From Paenibacillus foliorum (GTDB lineage: Bacteria > Bacillota > Bacilli > Paenibacillales > NBRC-103111), in the NCBI RefSeq assembly GCF_013141765.1, contig NZ_WHOD01000013.1, forward strand, positions 248,001-312,000: a stretch of DNA of 64,000 nt, given 5' to 3'. The translations under genes were made by a program, and so were the position numbers. The stretch's first letter is position 1; the number at the start of each line of letters is the position of its first letter. Of the stretch, positions 34,975-45,118 are shown piece after piece. The notes beneath the pieces are model-generated. The model was given only the letters and a program-made list of their open reading frames with translations, was not told where the DNA came from and searched no databases.

Positions 34975-37900
34975 TCGCAAAATTGCTGAAGTACCGTAAA
35001 GTGACGCTGCTGTTTTTTTGCATGGCCATGCTGCTCGGTATAGTCAATGTATTTACATTGAAACAGCGTGAAAATCCGGAGATCGATGTGTCGATGGCTT
35101 TGGTAAAGACGATTTATCCAGGTGCTTCACCGGAAAAGGTAGAGCAGTTCGTAACGCGACCGCTGGAAAAGAAAATTAAGGAAATGAGCAATATTTCCAT
35201 TATGAGTTCAACCTCGATGGCTAATGTATCAGTCATTAATGTGGAAATGAAGCCAGATACGGACATTAAACGCGCCTGGGATACGTTAAGACAAAAGGTT
35301 CAAGCTGCCGAAAGCGAGCTGCCCGATGAGGCTGAGAAGCCAGTTATCAATGATGATTTGAGCAAGATTGCGGAGCAAATCTTCCATTTTGTTGTGGATA
35401 AACAAGAGCAGCTGGAATCACTTAGGCCTACTATGGAAATTTGGAAAACTCAGCTCAGTACGGTTCCTGGGGTTAGCAATGTTGATATTGTGGGACTGCC
35501 GGAGCAGGAAGTGGCTATAGTTCTGGATACGGAGAAGCTGGACACGTTCAAGCTGCCTTGGGGCATCGTAGCTCAATCCCTTATGACCAAGCATGACAGG
35601 GTGCCATTGGGCACGATAGAAAAAGGGGCTAAATCTTACTTTGTCGATATGTCAGGGGAATGGAAAACGGCTGAACATATAGCAGATACAGAGCTTTTGG
35701 GGCTTCCAGCCGGCAGAGCATTGAAGGTACGCGATGTAGCGGATGTGAAGCTGCGGCCCAAGGAAACGGAAGTAAGCATTTTACATAACGGGAAGCCAGC
35801 GCTTGACCTGGTGATTAATGCAGAAAAAGGGGCAGACATTCCTACGCTGCAGAAGTTAATTGATGGGAAGGTATCTGTACTGCGTGAGCAGCTCCCAGCT
35901 AACTTGCAGGTCGTATCGTTGTTCTCGCAGAAGGAAAGCCTCGATCACTTGTTCAAGGAGCTAGGACAGGAGCTGTTGATCGGGATTGCAGCGGTTATTC
36001 TGGTCTGCTCCATGGGACTTACCTTCGGTACCTCTTGGATTGTAGCGTTGGCAATTCCTATCTCTATCACGGTAGGCTTGATTCCCGTTGAGTTGATGGG
36101 TATTGATCTTAACCAGATTACCGTTGTTGCGATTGTTATTGTGCTGGGCATCTTGGTCGATGATGCGATAGTAGTGAATGATAACATCCAACGGCGCTTA
36201 CAGCTGGGGGACTCTCCAGCCGTCGCGTCATTTGAAGGGAGCAAGGATGTAGCCATTTCCATTCTTACGGCTACTATTGCAACGGCTGCTGCATTCCTGC
36301 CGTTGTTTTTCTTGAAAGGCAATATCGGCAGCTTCATTCGTCCGCTGCCTGTTGTCATCTCGCTAACACTGGCTGCTTCGATGGCGATGTCTTTGACGAT
36401 CATCCCGATTTTTCGCCAATGGGTGGGTGAACGTGCGCTTCGTAGAATGAAGCCTGCGGCATCAGCAGCGGCTGCTGCAAAGCAGGAACAGGGGAGAGAG
36501 ACAGCATCACATGGGGGAAGCTCAGACCATCTTGCAGAGCAATTGTCGCCCGGTTTGCTGGGCAAGCCGATCCATCGATTAAGTGTATTTTACGGTAAGC
36601 AGATTCACCGTATTCTGAAGCGCCCGCTGTTAATTGGAGTAGCGGCTTTGTTGATTGGAACGAGCAGCTTCGGCTTGCTTCCCTTGTTAGGCGTACAGTA
36701 TTTCCCACCTGCGGAGAAAGCTGAGATGCTGATTGATTTCAAGCTGCCGACGGGGCGCACGCTAGCCGAAACGGAATATACACTGGAGAAAGCCGCTGAT
36801 TGGATGCAGAAGCAGAAGGGTGTATTGTTCGTAACCAGCTATTCAGGTCGTACTACACCGCGTTTCTATTATTCGGAATCCGATCGGTCTGGAACAGAGA
36901 TTGGACAGTTGTTTGTCAAAATTGATCCTAAGGTTATCCATACTCAGGAAGCTGTCAGTGCATGGAGGCAGCAGTTGAAGACGATTCTGCCGGAGGATGT
37001 GGAGGTTACGCCCCGCGAGCTGGAGCAGGGTCCGCCCGTTGGCGCTCCGATCGCCATTCGTATAAGCGGCAGTGAGCTGCAGCAATTGCGTCAGCTATCG
37101 GATGACGTGCAATCTGTTCTTAAACGGATTCCGGGGACTGTCAGCGTTTCCGATGATGTTGGGACAGATATGAACACATTTGAAATGCTGCCGGACCCAG
37201 CCAAGCTGCAGCTATATGGGGTCAGTGAAAAGGATTTGTCACAGACGATACGCATTGCAACCGAAGGACTTACAGTTACAAAAATGCAGAAGGGCGAGGA
37301 TTTGCTCGATGTGACCTTGTATGCCAAGGAGCACAGCGCAGACATGCTGGAAACAATGAAAAAAATGTACGTCCCTATGCAAAAGGGAGGGACTGTGTCC
37401 GTACGTGAGCTGGGTGATGTCCGCAGTGGCCAGATGATCAAAGCTATCCATCACCGCAATCAGACGAGGACGATTATTGTTAAAAGCTATACAGAGAATC
37501 GTCTTCCAGATGATATCGTCAAAGAAGTCAAAGCGGAAATGAACCAACATCCCTTACCCAATGGCTACACCTTGGAGTACGGCGGGGAAAATGAAGAAAG
37601 AAACGACGCATTTGCTTCTATCGGCAAGCTTTCTATTATTGTAGTGCTATTAATTTATATTTTGATGGTTATGCAATTTTACTCTTTATCCATACCTATC
37701 TTGATCTTGTCCACCGTATATTTAGCTGCAGGAGGAGCGGTTATTGGGTTGTTCCTCACGAATTCTCCAATAGGCTTCATGGCTTTGATGGGGTTAGTCA
37801 GCTTAGCAGGGATTGTGGTGCGGAATGGGATTATTTTGATCGAATTTATCGAGCAGGCTAGAGAGCGTGGATTACCGCTGCATGATGCCGTGGCTGAGGC

Positions 37901-38135
37901 GGGGAAGGCCAGATTACGGCCGATACTGCTTACAATGGCAACCGCAATAGGTGGATTATTACCGATGACAATTATGGGCGGTAATTTATGGAGGCCAATG
38001 GGAATCACGATCATATCAGGTTTGATTTATTCGACCTTACTGACCTTAATTGTTGTTCCATCGCTATTCGTAATCCTGGAAACGTGGCGGGAAAAGCGAG
38101 CGGTAAAAAGAGGAGAGACTACAGTTCACGGTTAG
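34971..38135 (+). CDS. RND-family efflux transporter (HAE-like), without partner genes
   Basis: A 1054-residue proton-driven resistance-nodulation-division transporter. It has a first helix near residues 8-30 and two large extracellular loops, the first beginning ENPEIDVSMALVKTIYPGAS. GILVDDAIVVNDNIQRRL in the fourth helix carries the twin aspartates of the proton relay; GLVSLAGIVVRNGIILIEF is the late signature, with Arg near the usual lysine position. A roughly 30-residue Ala/Gln-rich linker (nt about 36440-36540) lies in the central cytoplasmic loop. ATG 34971 overlaps the tetR stop. No membrane-fusion protein gene is adjacent, and a single-membrane cell needs no outer channel. Confidence 0.94.
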   Translation: MIAKLLKYRKVTLLFFCMAMLLGIVNVFTLKQRENPEIDVSMALVKTIYPGASPEKVEQFVTRPLEKKIKEMSNISIMSSTSMANVSVINVEMKPDTDIKRAWDTLRQKVQAAESELPDEAEKPVINDDLSKIAEQIFHFVVDKQEQLESLRPTMEIWKTQLSTVPGVSNVDIVGLPEQEVAIVLDTEKLDTFKLPWGIVAQSLMTKHDRVPLGTIEKGAKSYFVDMSGEWKTAEHIADTELLGLPAGRALKVRDVADVKLRPKETEVSILHNGKPALDLVINAEKGADIPTLQKLIDGKVSVLREQLPANLQVVSLFSQKESLDHLFKELGQELLIGIAAVILVCSMGLTFGTSWIVALAIPISITVGLIPVELMGIDLNQITVVAIVIVLGILVDDAIVVNDNIQRRLQLGDSPAVASFEGSKDVAISILTATIATAAAFLPLFFLKGNIGSFIRPLPVVISLTLAASMAMSLTIIPIFRQWVGERALRRMKPAASAAAAAKQEQGRETASHGGSSDHLAEQLSPGLLGKPIHRLSVFYGKQIHRILKRPLLIGVAALLIGTSSFGLLPLLGVQYFPPAEKAEMLIDFKLPTGRTLAETEYTLEKAADWMQKQKGVLFVTSYSGRTTPRFYYSESDRSGTEIGQLFVKIDPKVIHTQEAVSAWRQQLKTILPEDVEVTPRELEQGPPVGAPIAIRISGSELQQLRQLSDDVQSVLKRIPGTVSVSDDVGTDMNTFEMLPDPAKLQLYGVSEKDLSQTIRIATEGLTVTKMQKGEDLLDVTLYAKEHSADMLETMKKMYVPMQKGGTVSVRELGDVRSGQMIKAIHHRNQTRTIIVKSYTENRLPDDIVKEVKAEMNQHPLPNGYTLEYGGENEERNDAFASIGKLSIIVVLLIYILMVMQFYSLSIPILILSTVYLAAGGAVIGLFLTNSPIGFMALMGLVSLAGIVVRNGIILIEFIEQARERGLPLHDAVAEAGKARLRPILLTMATAIGGLLPMTIMGGNLWRPMGITIISGLIYSTLLTLIVVPSLFVILETWREKRAVKRGETTVHG

Positions 38136-38253
38136 TCCACAATTGGAGGGGATTCTCTTGAAATGTATGAGCATATACCCTTCCATAATTTGCTTAGATG
38201 GCGCTTTATCGGGTATACTGAACGTAAAATGTGTTTAAGAGACGGAGGTCCCC

Positions 38254-38670
38254 ATGCATAACTTATTCGTTTATTTACATGTACTATCAGCTGTTTTAAT
38301 GGGTGTATATTTGATGTTTCCTTTCTTATCTATGCGTATTGAGGCTCTGTCAGGAGCTGCGCAGGTAGGGTTCTTGAACGTCCTGTACGCAACAAATCGT
38401 TCAGGGCAGATGGCTCTCGTCATCGCGCTGCTTTCGGGCGGCTATCTGGTGAGCAAGAGCGGTTTCTCGGTGGCATGGATGATTGTAGCCGTTGTTCTGT
38501 TCTTGGCGCTTGGCGGATTGACAGGAGTGCTCGGAAGCGCAATGCGCAAAGCATTGGCTGATGATAATGGCTCCAGTGTTAAGGCTCACATAGGCAAAAT
38601 CAAGAAAATAAGCGTCATCTCTGGTGTGATTTTCTTCCTGCTTGTAACGATGATGAAGTTCCCTTTTTAA
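38254..38670 (+). CDS. Small four-helix membrane protein of unknown function
   Basis: A 138-residue integral membrane protein with four hydrophobic segments (about residues 4-25, 48-67, 72-95 and 118-134) and a short basic loop before the last. The first helix contains YLHVLSAVLMGVYLMFPF, with a His in the membrane. GAGACGGAGGTCCCC precedes ATG 38254. It follows the RND gene by 118 bases, but a separate promoter is possible. I do not recognise a named family; the pattern is somewhat like DUF2269-type membrane proteins. Confidence 0.75.
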   Translation: MHNLFVYLHVLSAVLMGVYLMFPFLSMRIEALSGAAQVGFLNVLYATNRSGQMALVIALLSGGYLVSKSGFSVAWMIVAVVLFLALGGLTGVLGSAMRKALADDNGSSVKAHIGKIKKISVISGVIFFLLVTMMKFPF

Positions 38671-38692
38671 GCTGGGATTAGCAAGGTGTGGA

Positions 38693-38738
38693 TACAAAAG
38701 TCCGCTTGAGCGACAAGAAGCTCAAGCGGGCTTTTTGT
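38693..38738 (+). terminator. Terminator after the small membrane protein
   Basis: CCGCTTGAGC pairs with GCTCAAGCGG (about 38702-38711 and 38720-38729), extended by ACAAAAG and CTTTTTGT flanks; loop eight bases. Confidence 0.9.
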
Positions 38739-38924
38739 CTTGATTTCATTTCAACCTATATTGAATGGATGTTTTGAGGTTTGGGTGAGCGAAGATTGTT
38801 CTGTATGTACTTCCTCCGAGAAACGTCTCCTTCTTTTCGTTCCTCTAAATGGACATAGGCTGCTTGCTGCTGGCGGAACTGTGATGCGCTAATTGGCTCT
38901 TCACACGTCATCATTCAAGCGAAA

Positions 38925-39000
38925 CGGAACTACGATGCTTTATTTGGCTGAAAAGAGGGATTTTCCCCATTTAGAGACGCGATAACGCATCGTAGTTCCG
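38925..39000. repeat. Inverted repeat with 14-bp perfect arms, dispersed-repeat type
   Basis: CGGAACTACGATGC (38925-38938) and GCATCGTAGTTCCG (38987-39000) are exact inverted copies with a 48-base centre containing GATAACG. The GGAACT/CGTTAT vocabulary is shared with the repeats at 48720-48911, which suggests one dispersed intergenic family. Confidence 0.75.
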
Positions 39001-39140
39001 CGAAACACGAATTGGATGGAATATGAGACAAATAAGGGAACGACGTTCCGTAAGAGCGGTATGGCCCCCACATCCTTACATCCAAATACGCGCAAAAAAA
39101 ATAAATTGTATACTAACGAAGCCGCCACAAAGCGGCTTTC

Positions 39141-40031
39141 TTATTCACGTTGTGAGTTACGATACTGAATCGGGGTAATGTTCATGATTTTTTTGAAAAC
39201 CGTACAAAAGTGAGAAGTATTAGGCATCCCTACACGATTCCCAATTTCTTTCAGAGGGTATGAAGTTGTTCTAAGCAAAAGGCAAGCTTCACGGATGCGC
39301 CGGTTAGTTAATGAGGTGGAGAAGCTGATGCCGGTTGTTTTACGAAACAACGAAGATAGATGATACATGGACAGAAATAGCTGTTGGGCCAGCTCACCTA
39401 CGGTCAAATCCTCCATAAATCGTTCTTCAATGGCCTGCATAACTTTTTCAACATGATGAGGAAGAGCAATAGTTTCCTGCTGCCCGACACTGGATATATC
39501 CATATCACGATAAGCAATTTGCAATTGATTCAAAAACGATAAAATAAACAGCACAAAGGATTCCATACGTTTTTCCGATAAAGGAGGAATCTCTTGTTGG
39601 TCCATTTCTTGCTGTATTTGTCCGAACGAACGGCATAATTCCTCTAAAATGTTAAAATCCTTCATCGGTCCAATAACGTGAGATGCCGATTGGGAATCGA
39701 GAAAGAGTCTGACAAATGAACGTAACTGTGGAAAGGAATGAAGATAAGTTTCCAGTACGGAATAATCAAATAAGATCAGGGTACGGGTAAAAGGAATTTG
39801 GGGGTCCATTATTACTCGATGAAGCTGAAACGGATGGAAGATCATCAGCGTTGCTGGTTCAACGTCGTAAATGTCACTCTCTAGAAAAACGCGGCCTTTA
39901 CCTGCATGAACAAACATAATTTCCATACTTTGATGTGCATGAAAAATAGGAGTAGGACCAACGGATTCTTTTGAATAATGATAAAAATAAGGTTTGAAAT
40001 GCAAGAAACGATTGATCGATAAACGATTCAT
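39141..40031 (-). CDS. AraC-family regulator, probably of the divergent lyase gene
   Basis: A 296-residue regulator with an N-terminal cupin sugar-sensing domain (HAHQSMEIMFVHAGKGRVFL, then HPFQLHRV) and a C-terminal AraC double helix-turn-helix (LTVGELAQQLFLSMYHLSSL and the SYPLKEIGNRVGMPNTSHFC segment). GGAAGGG lies ten bases before ATG on this strand. It is divergent from the large secreted polysaccharide lyase with 175 bases between starts, the usual arrangement for an AraC activator and its target in Paenibacillus carbohydrate loci. Confidence 0.92.
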   Translation of the reverse strand: MNRLSINRFLHFKPYFYHYSKESVGPTPIFHAHQSMEIMFVHAGKGRVFLESDIYDVEPATLMIFHPFQLHRVIMDPQIPFTRTLILFDYSVLETYLHSFPQLRSFVRLFLDSQSASHVIGPMKDFNILEELCRSFGQIQQEMDQQEIPPLSEKRMESFVLFILSFLNQLQIAYRDMDISSVGQQETIALPHHVEKVMQAIEERFMEDLTVGELAQQLFLSMYHLSSLFRKTTGISFSTSLTNRRIREACLLLRTTSYPLKEIGNRVGMPNTSHFCTVFKKIMNITPIQYRNSQRE

Positions 40032-40171
40032 GATGTGTGTCCCTTCCTGATTCCAGGTTTCAAATTCATTTAGTTACAGTTCCATATAAAAAACCATTTT
40101 CCTTCTGAATACCGCAAAATTACGAAATGATACCGCAAATAATTAAAATAAGAATTTGTTAAGATTGTATT

Positions 40172-40185
40172 TGAAAGCGTTTTAT
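40172..40185 (+). promoter_or_regulatory. Possible catabolite-responsive element (cre)
   Basis: TGAAAGCGTTTTAT matches TGWNANCGNTNWCA except at the final CA, and overlaps a TATAAT at 40183-40188, 20 bases before the lyase start. Position over a -10 box would suit CcpA repression. Confidence 0.4.
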
Positions 40186-40206
40186 AATATAAAGGGGTTG
40201 ATATCA

Positions 40207-43200
40207 GTGAATCATTTACGACGATTAAAGAGTAAAATAAGTGGCCTTCTTTCCATTTTATTGGTATTGTCCGTTCTGGGACAAGCTGGAGGATTGTTGG
40301 TGCCGATTGCTAATGGGGCTTCGGATAATTTAGTGCTAGGATCAACTTTGGTGGGTTATAGCACGCAGGCAACAGCCGGAGTTGCTTCAAGTGTATACGA
40401 TGGGCTGATTTCGACATATTGGCAGCCTAATTCTTCTGAGCGTGATCCTGCTAAGACCGGCGCCTGGGTGTCGATTAATTTGGGAGCTGTAAAATCATTT
40501 AACAAAGCCGTTTTCCAAATGGCAGTAAGTAATGGTGTGAGCAAGGTAAGAATTGAGTATTCCAATAATAACTCTTCCTGGACCAAAGCTTACGAAGAAA
40601 CGGTAACAAATAGGGGCACTACAGCAAGGACGGAAACGGTGAAATTAAATAATACCGTAACTGCGCAATATGTAAGAATAACGTTCTTGTTTAGCGCACA
40701 ATCTCCAAATTTTCAATTAAGTGAATTTGAACTTTACAATGACGGAGGTCCTACCGAGCCAGCTCCAGTCACCTCAGCATTCATATCCAGCGCAAATGGA
40801 ACGGCGACAATCTTATGGACGGATCCTGTCCAAAGTGCGGTTTATTTGGATTTCGATAAGGTCAAGGTCTTTGACCTATCAGACGGAAGCAAGTCGGTCC
40901 TTGTTAACAAGGGACAGCAGTCAGCAACATTTACTAATTTGAATGTGAATAAGGCCTACACATTCGCTATTCAAACGGTAACCACTGACGATAAGATAAG
41001 TTCTAATGTACTCGTGTCAGTTAAACCGGATATATACCCAAACACCCAATTATTTAATTCCGGCCAGCTGAGAGCCGTTAAAAATAAGATTTTGACTCCC
41101 GGCAATACAGATTATTCGGGGGCTGTGAATCAATTGATCGTGGACGCAGAGTTAGCAATGACAAATGGTCCCTATTCGGTCATGTACAAGACGGGAACCC
41201 CTCCCAATAAGACCCCTTCGAACCCAGAAGGTGATAAACACGATTACTGGAGCGCGGCGCCTTATTGGTGGCCGGATCCGACTAAGCCTGACGGGTTGCC
41301 GTATATAAATAGAGACGGAGAGACTAATCCTGAGGGACTTACCGATAAGTATGACAAACAAAGCTACACATTGCTGCGAACAACAGTTTCTATACTTTCT
41401 CTTGCCTACTATTATACTAATGACAACAAATACGCTGATCGAGCGGCTTTGCTGCTCAAAACATGGTTTATCGACCCAGAAACGAAAATGAACCCGAATA
41501 TGAATTATGCCCAAGGTGTAGGAGGTGCTGAAAACGGACGTAAGGAAGGTGTGCTGGAATCAGATAAGCTGCTCGAAATTATTGATTCTATCGAGCTCAT
41601 TTCGAATTCAGGCAGCTGGTCGAGTTCGGATACGCTGAGCTTTAAAAAGTGGCTCATGCAATACACCGAATGGTTGCAAGCAAGTCCGCTCGCACAAGCA
41701 GAAAAAGCAACGATAAATAATCACGGTACATGGTATGATGCGCAATTCGTCAACTATTTGATGTATTTAGGCAAAAAGGAGGATGCTAAGGCTTATTTGC
41801 AAAAAACAGCAATTCCTCGCATTTCAGCCCAGATCATGGATGATGGGACCATGCCCGAAGAATTGAGAAGAACGCGACCTTTTCATTATTTTTTGTTTAA
41901 TTTAATACCTTTCTCGATGTTATCGATTTTGGGAGATCAAGTTGGTGTTGATCTTTGGAATTCCGGAGACGGTATCCGTAAAGCCTATGGATTTATAGCA
42001 CCTTATATTATTGATTTTGCGCAATGGCCGTATGATGAACTCCGAGATGAAGATGAGACTGCTTTTGCAAGGTATTTGCGGGAAGCAGCTGTAAGGTACG
42101 GAGACGATAGACTATGGAGTGCAGCAGAAATAATGCTTGGAGAACAATTACATACGCATCGTGTTAATTTGATTGCTCCAGGAAACACGGATCCTGCTCC
42201 GCGTAAAGAGTTGGTTGCCTTCAGTTTTCAAGGACTGTATGTGCCTGTTATAGGAACGATAAATAACGATGAAATAACGCTGGACGTGCCTAATGGAACA
42301 GATGTGACAAGTTTGATTGCTACATTTAAAACCTCCGGCCAAAGAGTTAAGATCGGTTCAATACTGCAGGAGAGCGGAGTTACGGCGAATGATTTCACGA
42401 ATCCAGTTGTTTATTCTGTAGAATCGCCATCGGGTTCAAGCAGGAATTATACAATCAGAGTGAACGTTCTGCCAAACAGACTGCCGGTTACAATCTATGA
42501 AACGGGATTTAGCGATTACAGAAACGATCCTAGTATAGATAAAGACCTGTTGGTAGATAGCAGTAAAACAATATTTGACTTGATAAAGCCAATGCCTCAA
42601 GCATTATCTGAGATGAAACCACTCACGTGGTACAGCGGGTTAAATGATAATGGCATGGTAAAATCTTCTGCACGTATTTTTATCAAGGACGGGAATTCTC
42701 AACATACGAGATCCATGCCTGCAGCTTTAAGGCTGGTTAAGGATGCGGTATATGGCTCTACCGTAACTATCCCAATAAGCTTGAAAAACTATAATAATAT
42801 TTCAGGCTCTTTCGCGGCCAGGACTCAGGATCAGTCGGTAACTTATAATCTTTATTCCGAATGGTCAGTAGACGGTGGTGCTACGTGGAACGTGGCAAAT
42901 ACACTCACTCGCGACGCGACTCGCACTACATTGACTGATTCTTATGGCAATTATCCGTTTAGCTTTTCGATTAATGATGTCAGAGCTAATAACAACCCTA
43001 ACTTTTTATTCAGGCTAAGATTGGATAAAAGCAGTAGCGGATACATGAACATTGATGATTTTAAATTAACAGGCGAACCTCTTTTCGATTTAAATCAAAA
43101 GGAATTAACGGAGTTCAGCTTCAAAGGTCTGAATCCGGATGTAAGCGGAACGATAGATGGAACGGAAATTAGGCTTACGGTTCCTTATGGTACGAATGTG

Positions 43201-44982
43201 ACCCAGTTGGTTGCATCCTTCAATACCTCCGGCACCAAAGTGAGAGTGGGTTCGACGACTCAGGTGAGTGGAGTTACTGCTAATAGCTTTACGGATCCGG
43301 TTGTTTACATCGTAGAAGCAGGGAATGGTACTAGACAGAATTATACAGTAAAAGTGAACACAACGGCTGAGATTGACACAACACCGCCGGTATGGCCGGG
43401 TAATGCGGTGCTTTCCTATTCCAATGTCAATCAAACAGGAATGATACTAAGCTGGCCGAAGGCAACAGATAATGTAGGCATAAAAGAATACCGAGTATAC
43501 AATGGTGACTCGTTAATGGGCACCGTAACTGGAACTACTTATTCGGTTTCGGGATTAACGGCAAGAACCAATTACACGTTTAAAATCGTTGCACTGGATC
43601 AAGCAGGAAATCAGAGAGTAGGATTAAGTGTAGCTGCTACAACACTAGGCTATAGCAATAGCTCCTCTTCATCAAGGCCGGGAGCTGGCAGCCCAAGCAC
43701 GGAGAATGCTTCAAATGCTGAAATTGGAAAAATCGACAGCAGCTCCATAACCGTAAAAGAAGAAAAAACCGTCGATGGACGTACCATTCAACTTGTTACT
43801 GTAGATGTAGCTGGGTTGAGTAAGGCTATCGAAGCAATCAAAGGTAAAAACTCGAATGAACAGAAAATCACACTGGAGGTTAAAGGCAGTGGTTCGGTAG
43901 TAAAGGTGGACTTACCTGGCAGCGCTATTCAAAGCGGCAATCAATTTGCGCCTCAAACGGTCATTTCCATTAAGACCGATATGGCCACCTACAATTTGCC
44001 TATTAAAGTGATTGATGTAGGCGCTATTGCAAAAAGCCTTGGGGCAGATACAAAGGATGTACAAATCAGAGTCTCGATTGAAAAGGTTGCAGGAGCCATC
44101 GGGGAGCAAATCCTACAAAAAGCCAATGCTGCCGGACTCACTTTAATTGGCGGCGATCAAGCGAAGGTCTTGGATTTCAAAATTACAGCTGTAGCAAAAG
44201 GCAGTGTGGTATCCATTGACCATTTTAACAATACGTATGTTTCAAGAATAATCGTGATTCCGCAGAAGGTAGATCCGGCTAAAGCTACTGCCGTGCTTTA
44301 CAACCCTGCTACAGGCGAAATGACGTTCGTACCAGCGGTATTCAATGTTGTGGACGGAAATACACAAGTCACGATTAAGAACCATTCAAATAGTATCTAT
44401 ATGGTCGTACAGTCTAGCAAAAGCTTTGCCGATCTGAACGGGCATTGGGCAAAAGCGGACGTGGAGCTGCTGGCATCCAAACTCTTAGTGAAGGGATTCA
44501 CGGACACGGCATTTGAACCGGGAAATTCAATTACCCGCGCTGAATTTGCTGCTCTCCTTGTCCGTGCTTTAGGATTGAATGCAGATCCTTCATCGAAGTT
44601 CTCGGACGTAAATAGTAAGGATTGGTTTGCAAGCGCGATTGTAGCAGCAGCGCAATCGGGGATCGTAGCAGGCTTCGAGGATGGGACGTTTAGGCCTAAC
44701 GCACCGATCACTCGTGAACAAATGGCGCTAATGATCACAAGATCCATGACTATCGCGGGTAAATCCAACGATACAAGTGGAAGAGTAAAGCAGCTGCTCA
44801 CTAAATTTGCCGATCAAGGCACAATCAGTGCGTGGGCACAGGAGGCCGTAGCACAAGCAGTAGATGCCGCATTGATCAATGGACAAACCGATACGACGTT
44901 TGTACCTCAAGCCAATGCAACACGTGCAGAGGCTGCTGTAATGCTGAGACGCTTCCTACAATTCGAGGGATTCATAAACTAA
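40207..44982 (+). CDS. Multidomain secreted alginate-lyase-like enzyme with SLH anchor
   Basis: A 1591-residue surface polysaccharide lyase. The order is: signal peptide (about 1-38); F5/8 type C-like carbohydrate-binding domain (40-175); fibronectin III-like domain (186-275); alginate-lyase-superfamily catalytic helical domain (290-650) with HDYWSAAPYWWPDP, an ENGRKEGVLES segment and NNHGTWYDAQ; a beta-sandwich repeat opening KELVAFSFQG (666-755) and its second copy KELTEFSFKG (963-1050) flanking a jelly-roll-like region; a second fibronectin III domain (1056-1150); a linker region; and three S-layer homology repeats (from about 1405, 1464 and 1531). GTG 40207 follows AAGGGG by ten bases. 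The enzyme would sit on the cell wall and cleave uronate-containing polymers; exact substrate unknown. Confidence 0.9.
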   Translation: MNHLRRLKSKISGLLSILLVLSVLGQAGGLLVPIANGASDNLVLGSTLVGYSTQATAGVASSVYDGLISTYWQPNSSERDPAKTGAWVSINLGAVKSFNKAVFQMAVSNGVSKVRIEYSNNNSSWTKAYEETVTNRGTTARTETVKLNNTVTAQYVRITFLFSAQSPNFQLSEFELYNDGGPTEPAPVTSAFISSANGTATILWTDPVQSAVYLDFDKVKVFDLSDGSKSVLVNKGQQSATFTNLNVNKAYTFAIQTVTTDDKISSNVLVSVKPDIYPNTQLFNSGQLRAVKNKILTPGNTDYSGAVNQLIVDAELAMTNGPYSVMYKTGTPPNKTPSNPEGDKHDYWSAAPYWWPDPTKPDGLPYINRDGETNPEGLTDKYDKQSYTLLRTTVSILSLAYYYTNDNKYADRAALLLKTWFIDPETKMNPNMNYAQGVGGAENGRKEGVLESDKLLEIIDSIELISNSGSWSSSDTLSFKKWLMQYTEWLQASPLAQAEKATINNHGTWYDAQFVNYLMYLGKKEDAKAYLQKTAIPRISAQIMDDGTMPEELRRTRPFHYFLFNLIPFSMLSILGDQVGVDLWNSGDGIRKAYGFIAPYIIDFAQWPYDELRDEDETAFARYLREAAVRYGDDRLWSAAEIMLGEQLHTHRVNLIAPGNTDPAPRKELVAFSFQGLYVPVIGTINNDEITLDVPNGTDVTSLIATFKTSGQRVKIGSILQESGVTANDFTNPVVYSVESPSGSSRNYTIRVNVLPNRLPVTIYETGFSDYRNDPSIDKDLLVDSSKTIFDLIKPMPQALSEMKPLTWYSGLNDNGMVKSSARIFIKDGNSQHTRSMPAALRLVKDAVYGSTVTIPISLKNYNNISGSFAARTQDQSVTYNLYSEWSVDGGATWNVANTLTRDATRTTLTDSYGNYPFSFSINDVRANNNPNFLFRLRLDKSSSGYMNIDDFKLTGEPLFDLNQKELTEFSFKGLNPDVSGTIDGTEIRLTVPYGTNVTQLVASFNTSGTKVRVGSTTQVSGVTANSFTDPVVYIVEAGNGTRQNYTVKVNTTAEIDTTPPVWPGNAVLSYSNVNQTGMILSWPKATDNVGIKEYRVYNGDSLMGTVTGTTYSVSGLTARTNYTFKIVALDQAGNQRVGLSVAATTLGYSNSSSSSRPGAGSPSTENASNAEIGKIDSSSITVKEEKTVDGRTIQLVTVDVAGLSKAIEAIKGKNSNEQKITLEVKGSGSVVKVDLPGSAIQSGNQFAPQTVISIKTDMATYNLPIKVIDVGAIAKSLGADTKDVQIRVSIEKVAGAIGEQILQKANAAGLTLIGGDQAKVLDFKITAVAKGSVVSIDHFNNTYVSRIIVIPQKVDPAKATAVLYNPATGEMTFVPAVFNVVDGNTQVTIKNHSNSIYMVVQSSKSFADLNGHWAKADVELLASKLLVKGFTDTAFEPGNSITRAEFAALLVRALGLNADPSSKFSDVNSKDWFASAIVAAAQSGIVAGFEDGTFRPNAPITREQMALMITRSMTIAGKSNDTSGRVKQLLTKFADQGTISAWAQEAVAQAVDAALINGQTDTTFVPQANATRAEAAVMLRRFLQFEGFIN

Positions 44983-45063
44983 GTTTTGCCGCGGCGGACC
45001 TAAACTATATTATTTAACTGGGGGGATGGGGAAGTCGCTGGAACTGCATTTAATTCAAAAAAA

Positions 45064-45100
45064 GAAAAAGCGCAAGAGCCGCGTGCTCTTGCGCTTTTTC
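45064..45100. terminator. Bidirectional terminator between the lyase and the HD nucleotidase
   Basis: AAAAAGCGCAAGAGC and GCTCTTGCGCTTTTT form a perfect 15-bp stem with a five-base loop, with A and T runs serving both convergent genes. Confidence 0.93.
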
Positions 45101-45118
45101 TTATTCTTACCCTTTATC

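Larger units (their letters stand above)
38671..39140. other. Intergenic region with Paenibacillus-type inverted repeat
   Basis: After the terminator at 38693-38738 there is no supportable gene. A 76-base unit with 14-bp perfect arms lies at 38925-39000 (entered separately) and a GGAACG-A-CGTTCC dyad near 39039. The region separates a rightward gene from the leftward AraC gene, so it is a convergent 3' zone. Confidence 0.5.

Noticed and set aside
35945-36565. 206-codon minus-strand frame inside the RND gene
   Set aside because: Antisense shadow of hydrophobic codons; no ribosome site and no family resemblance.
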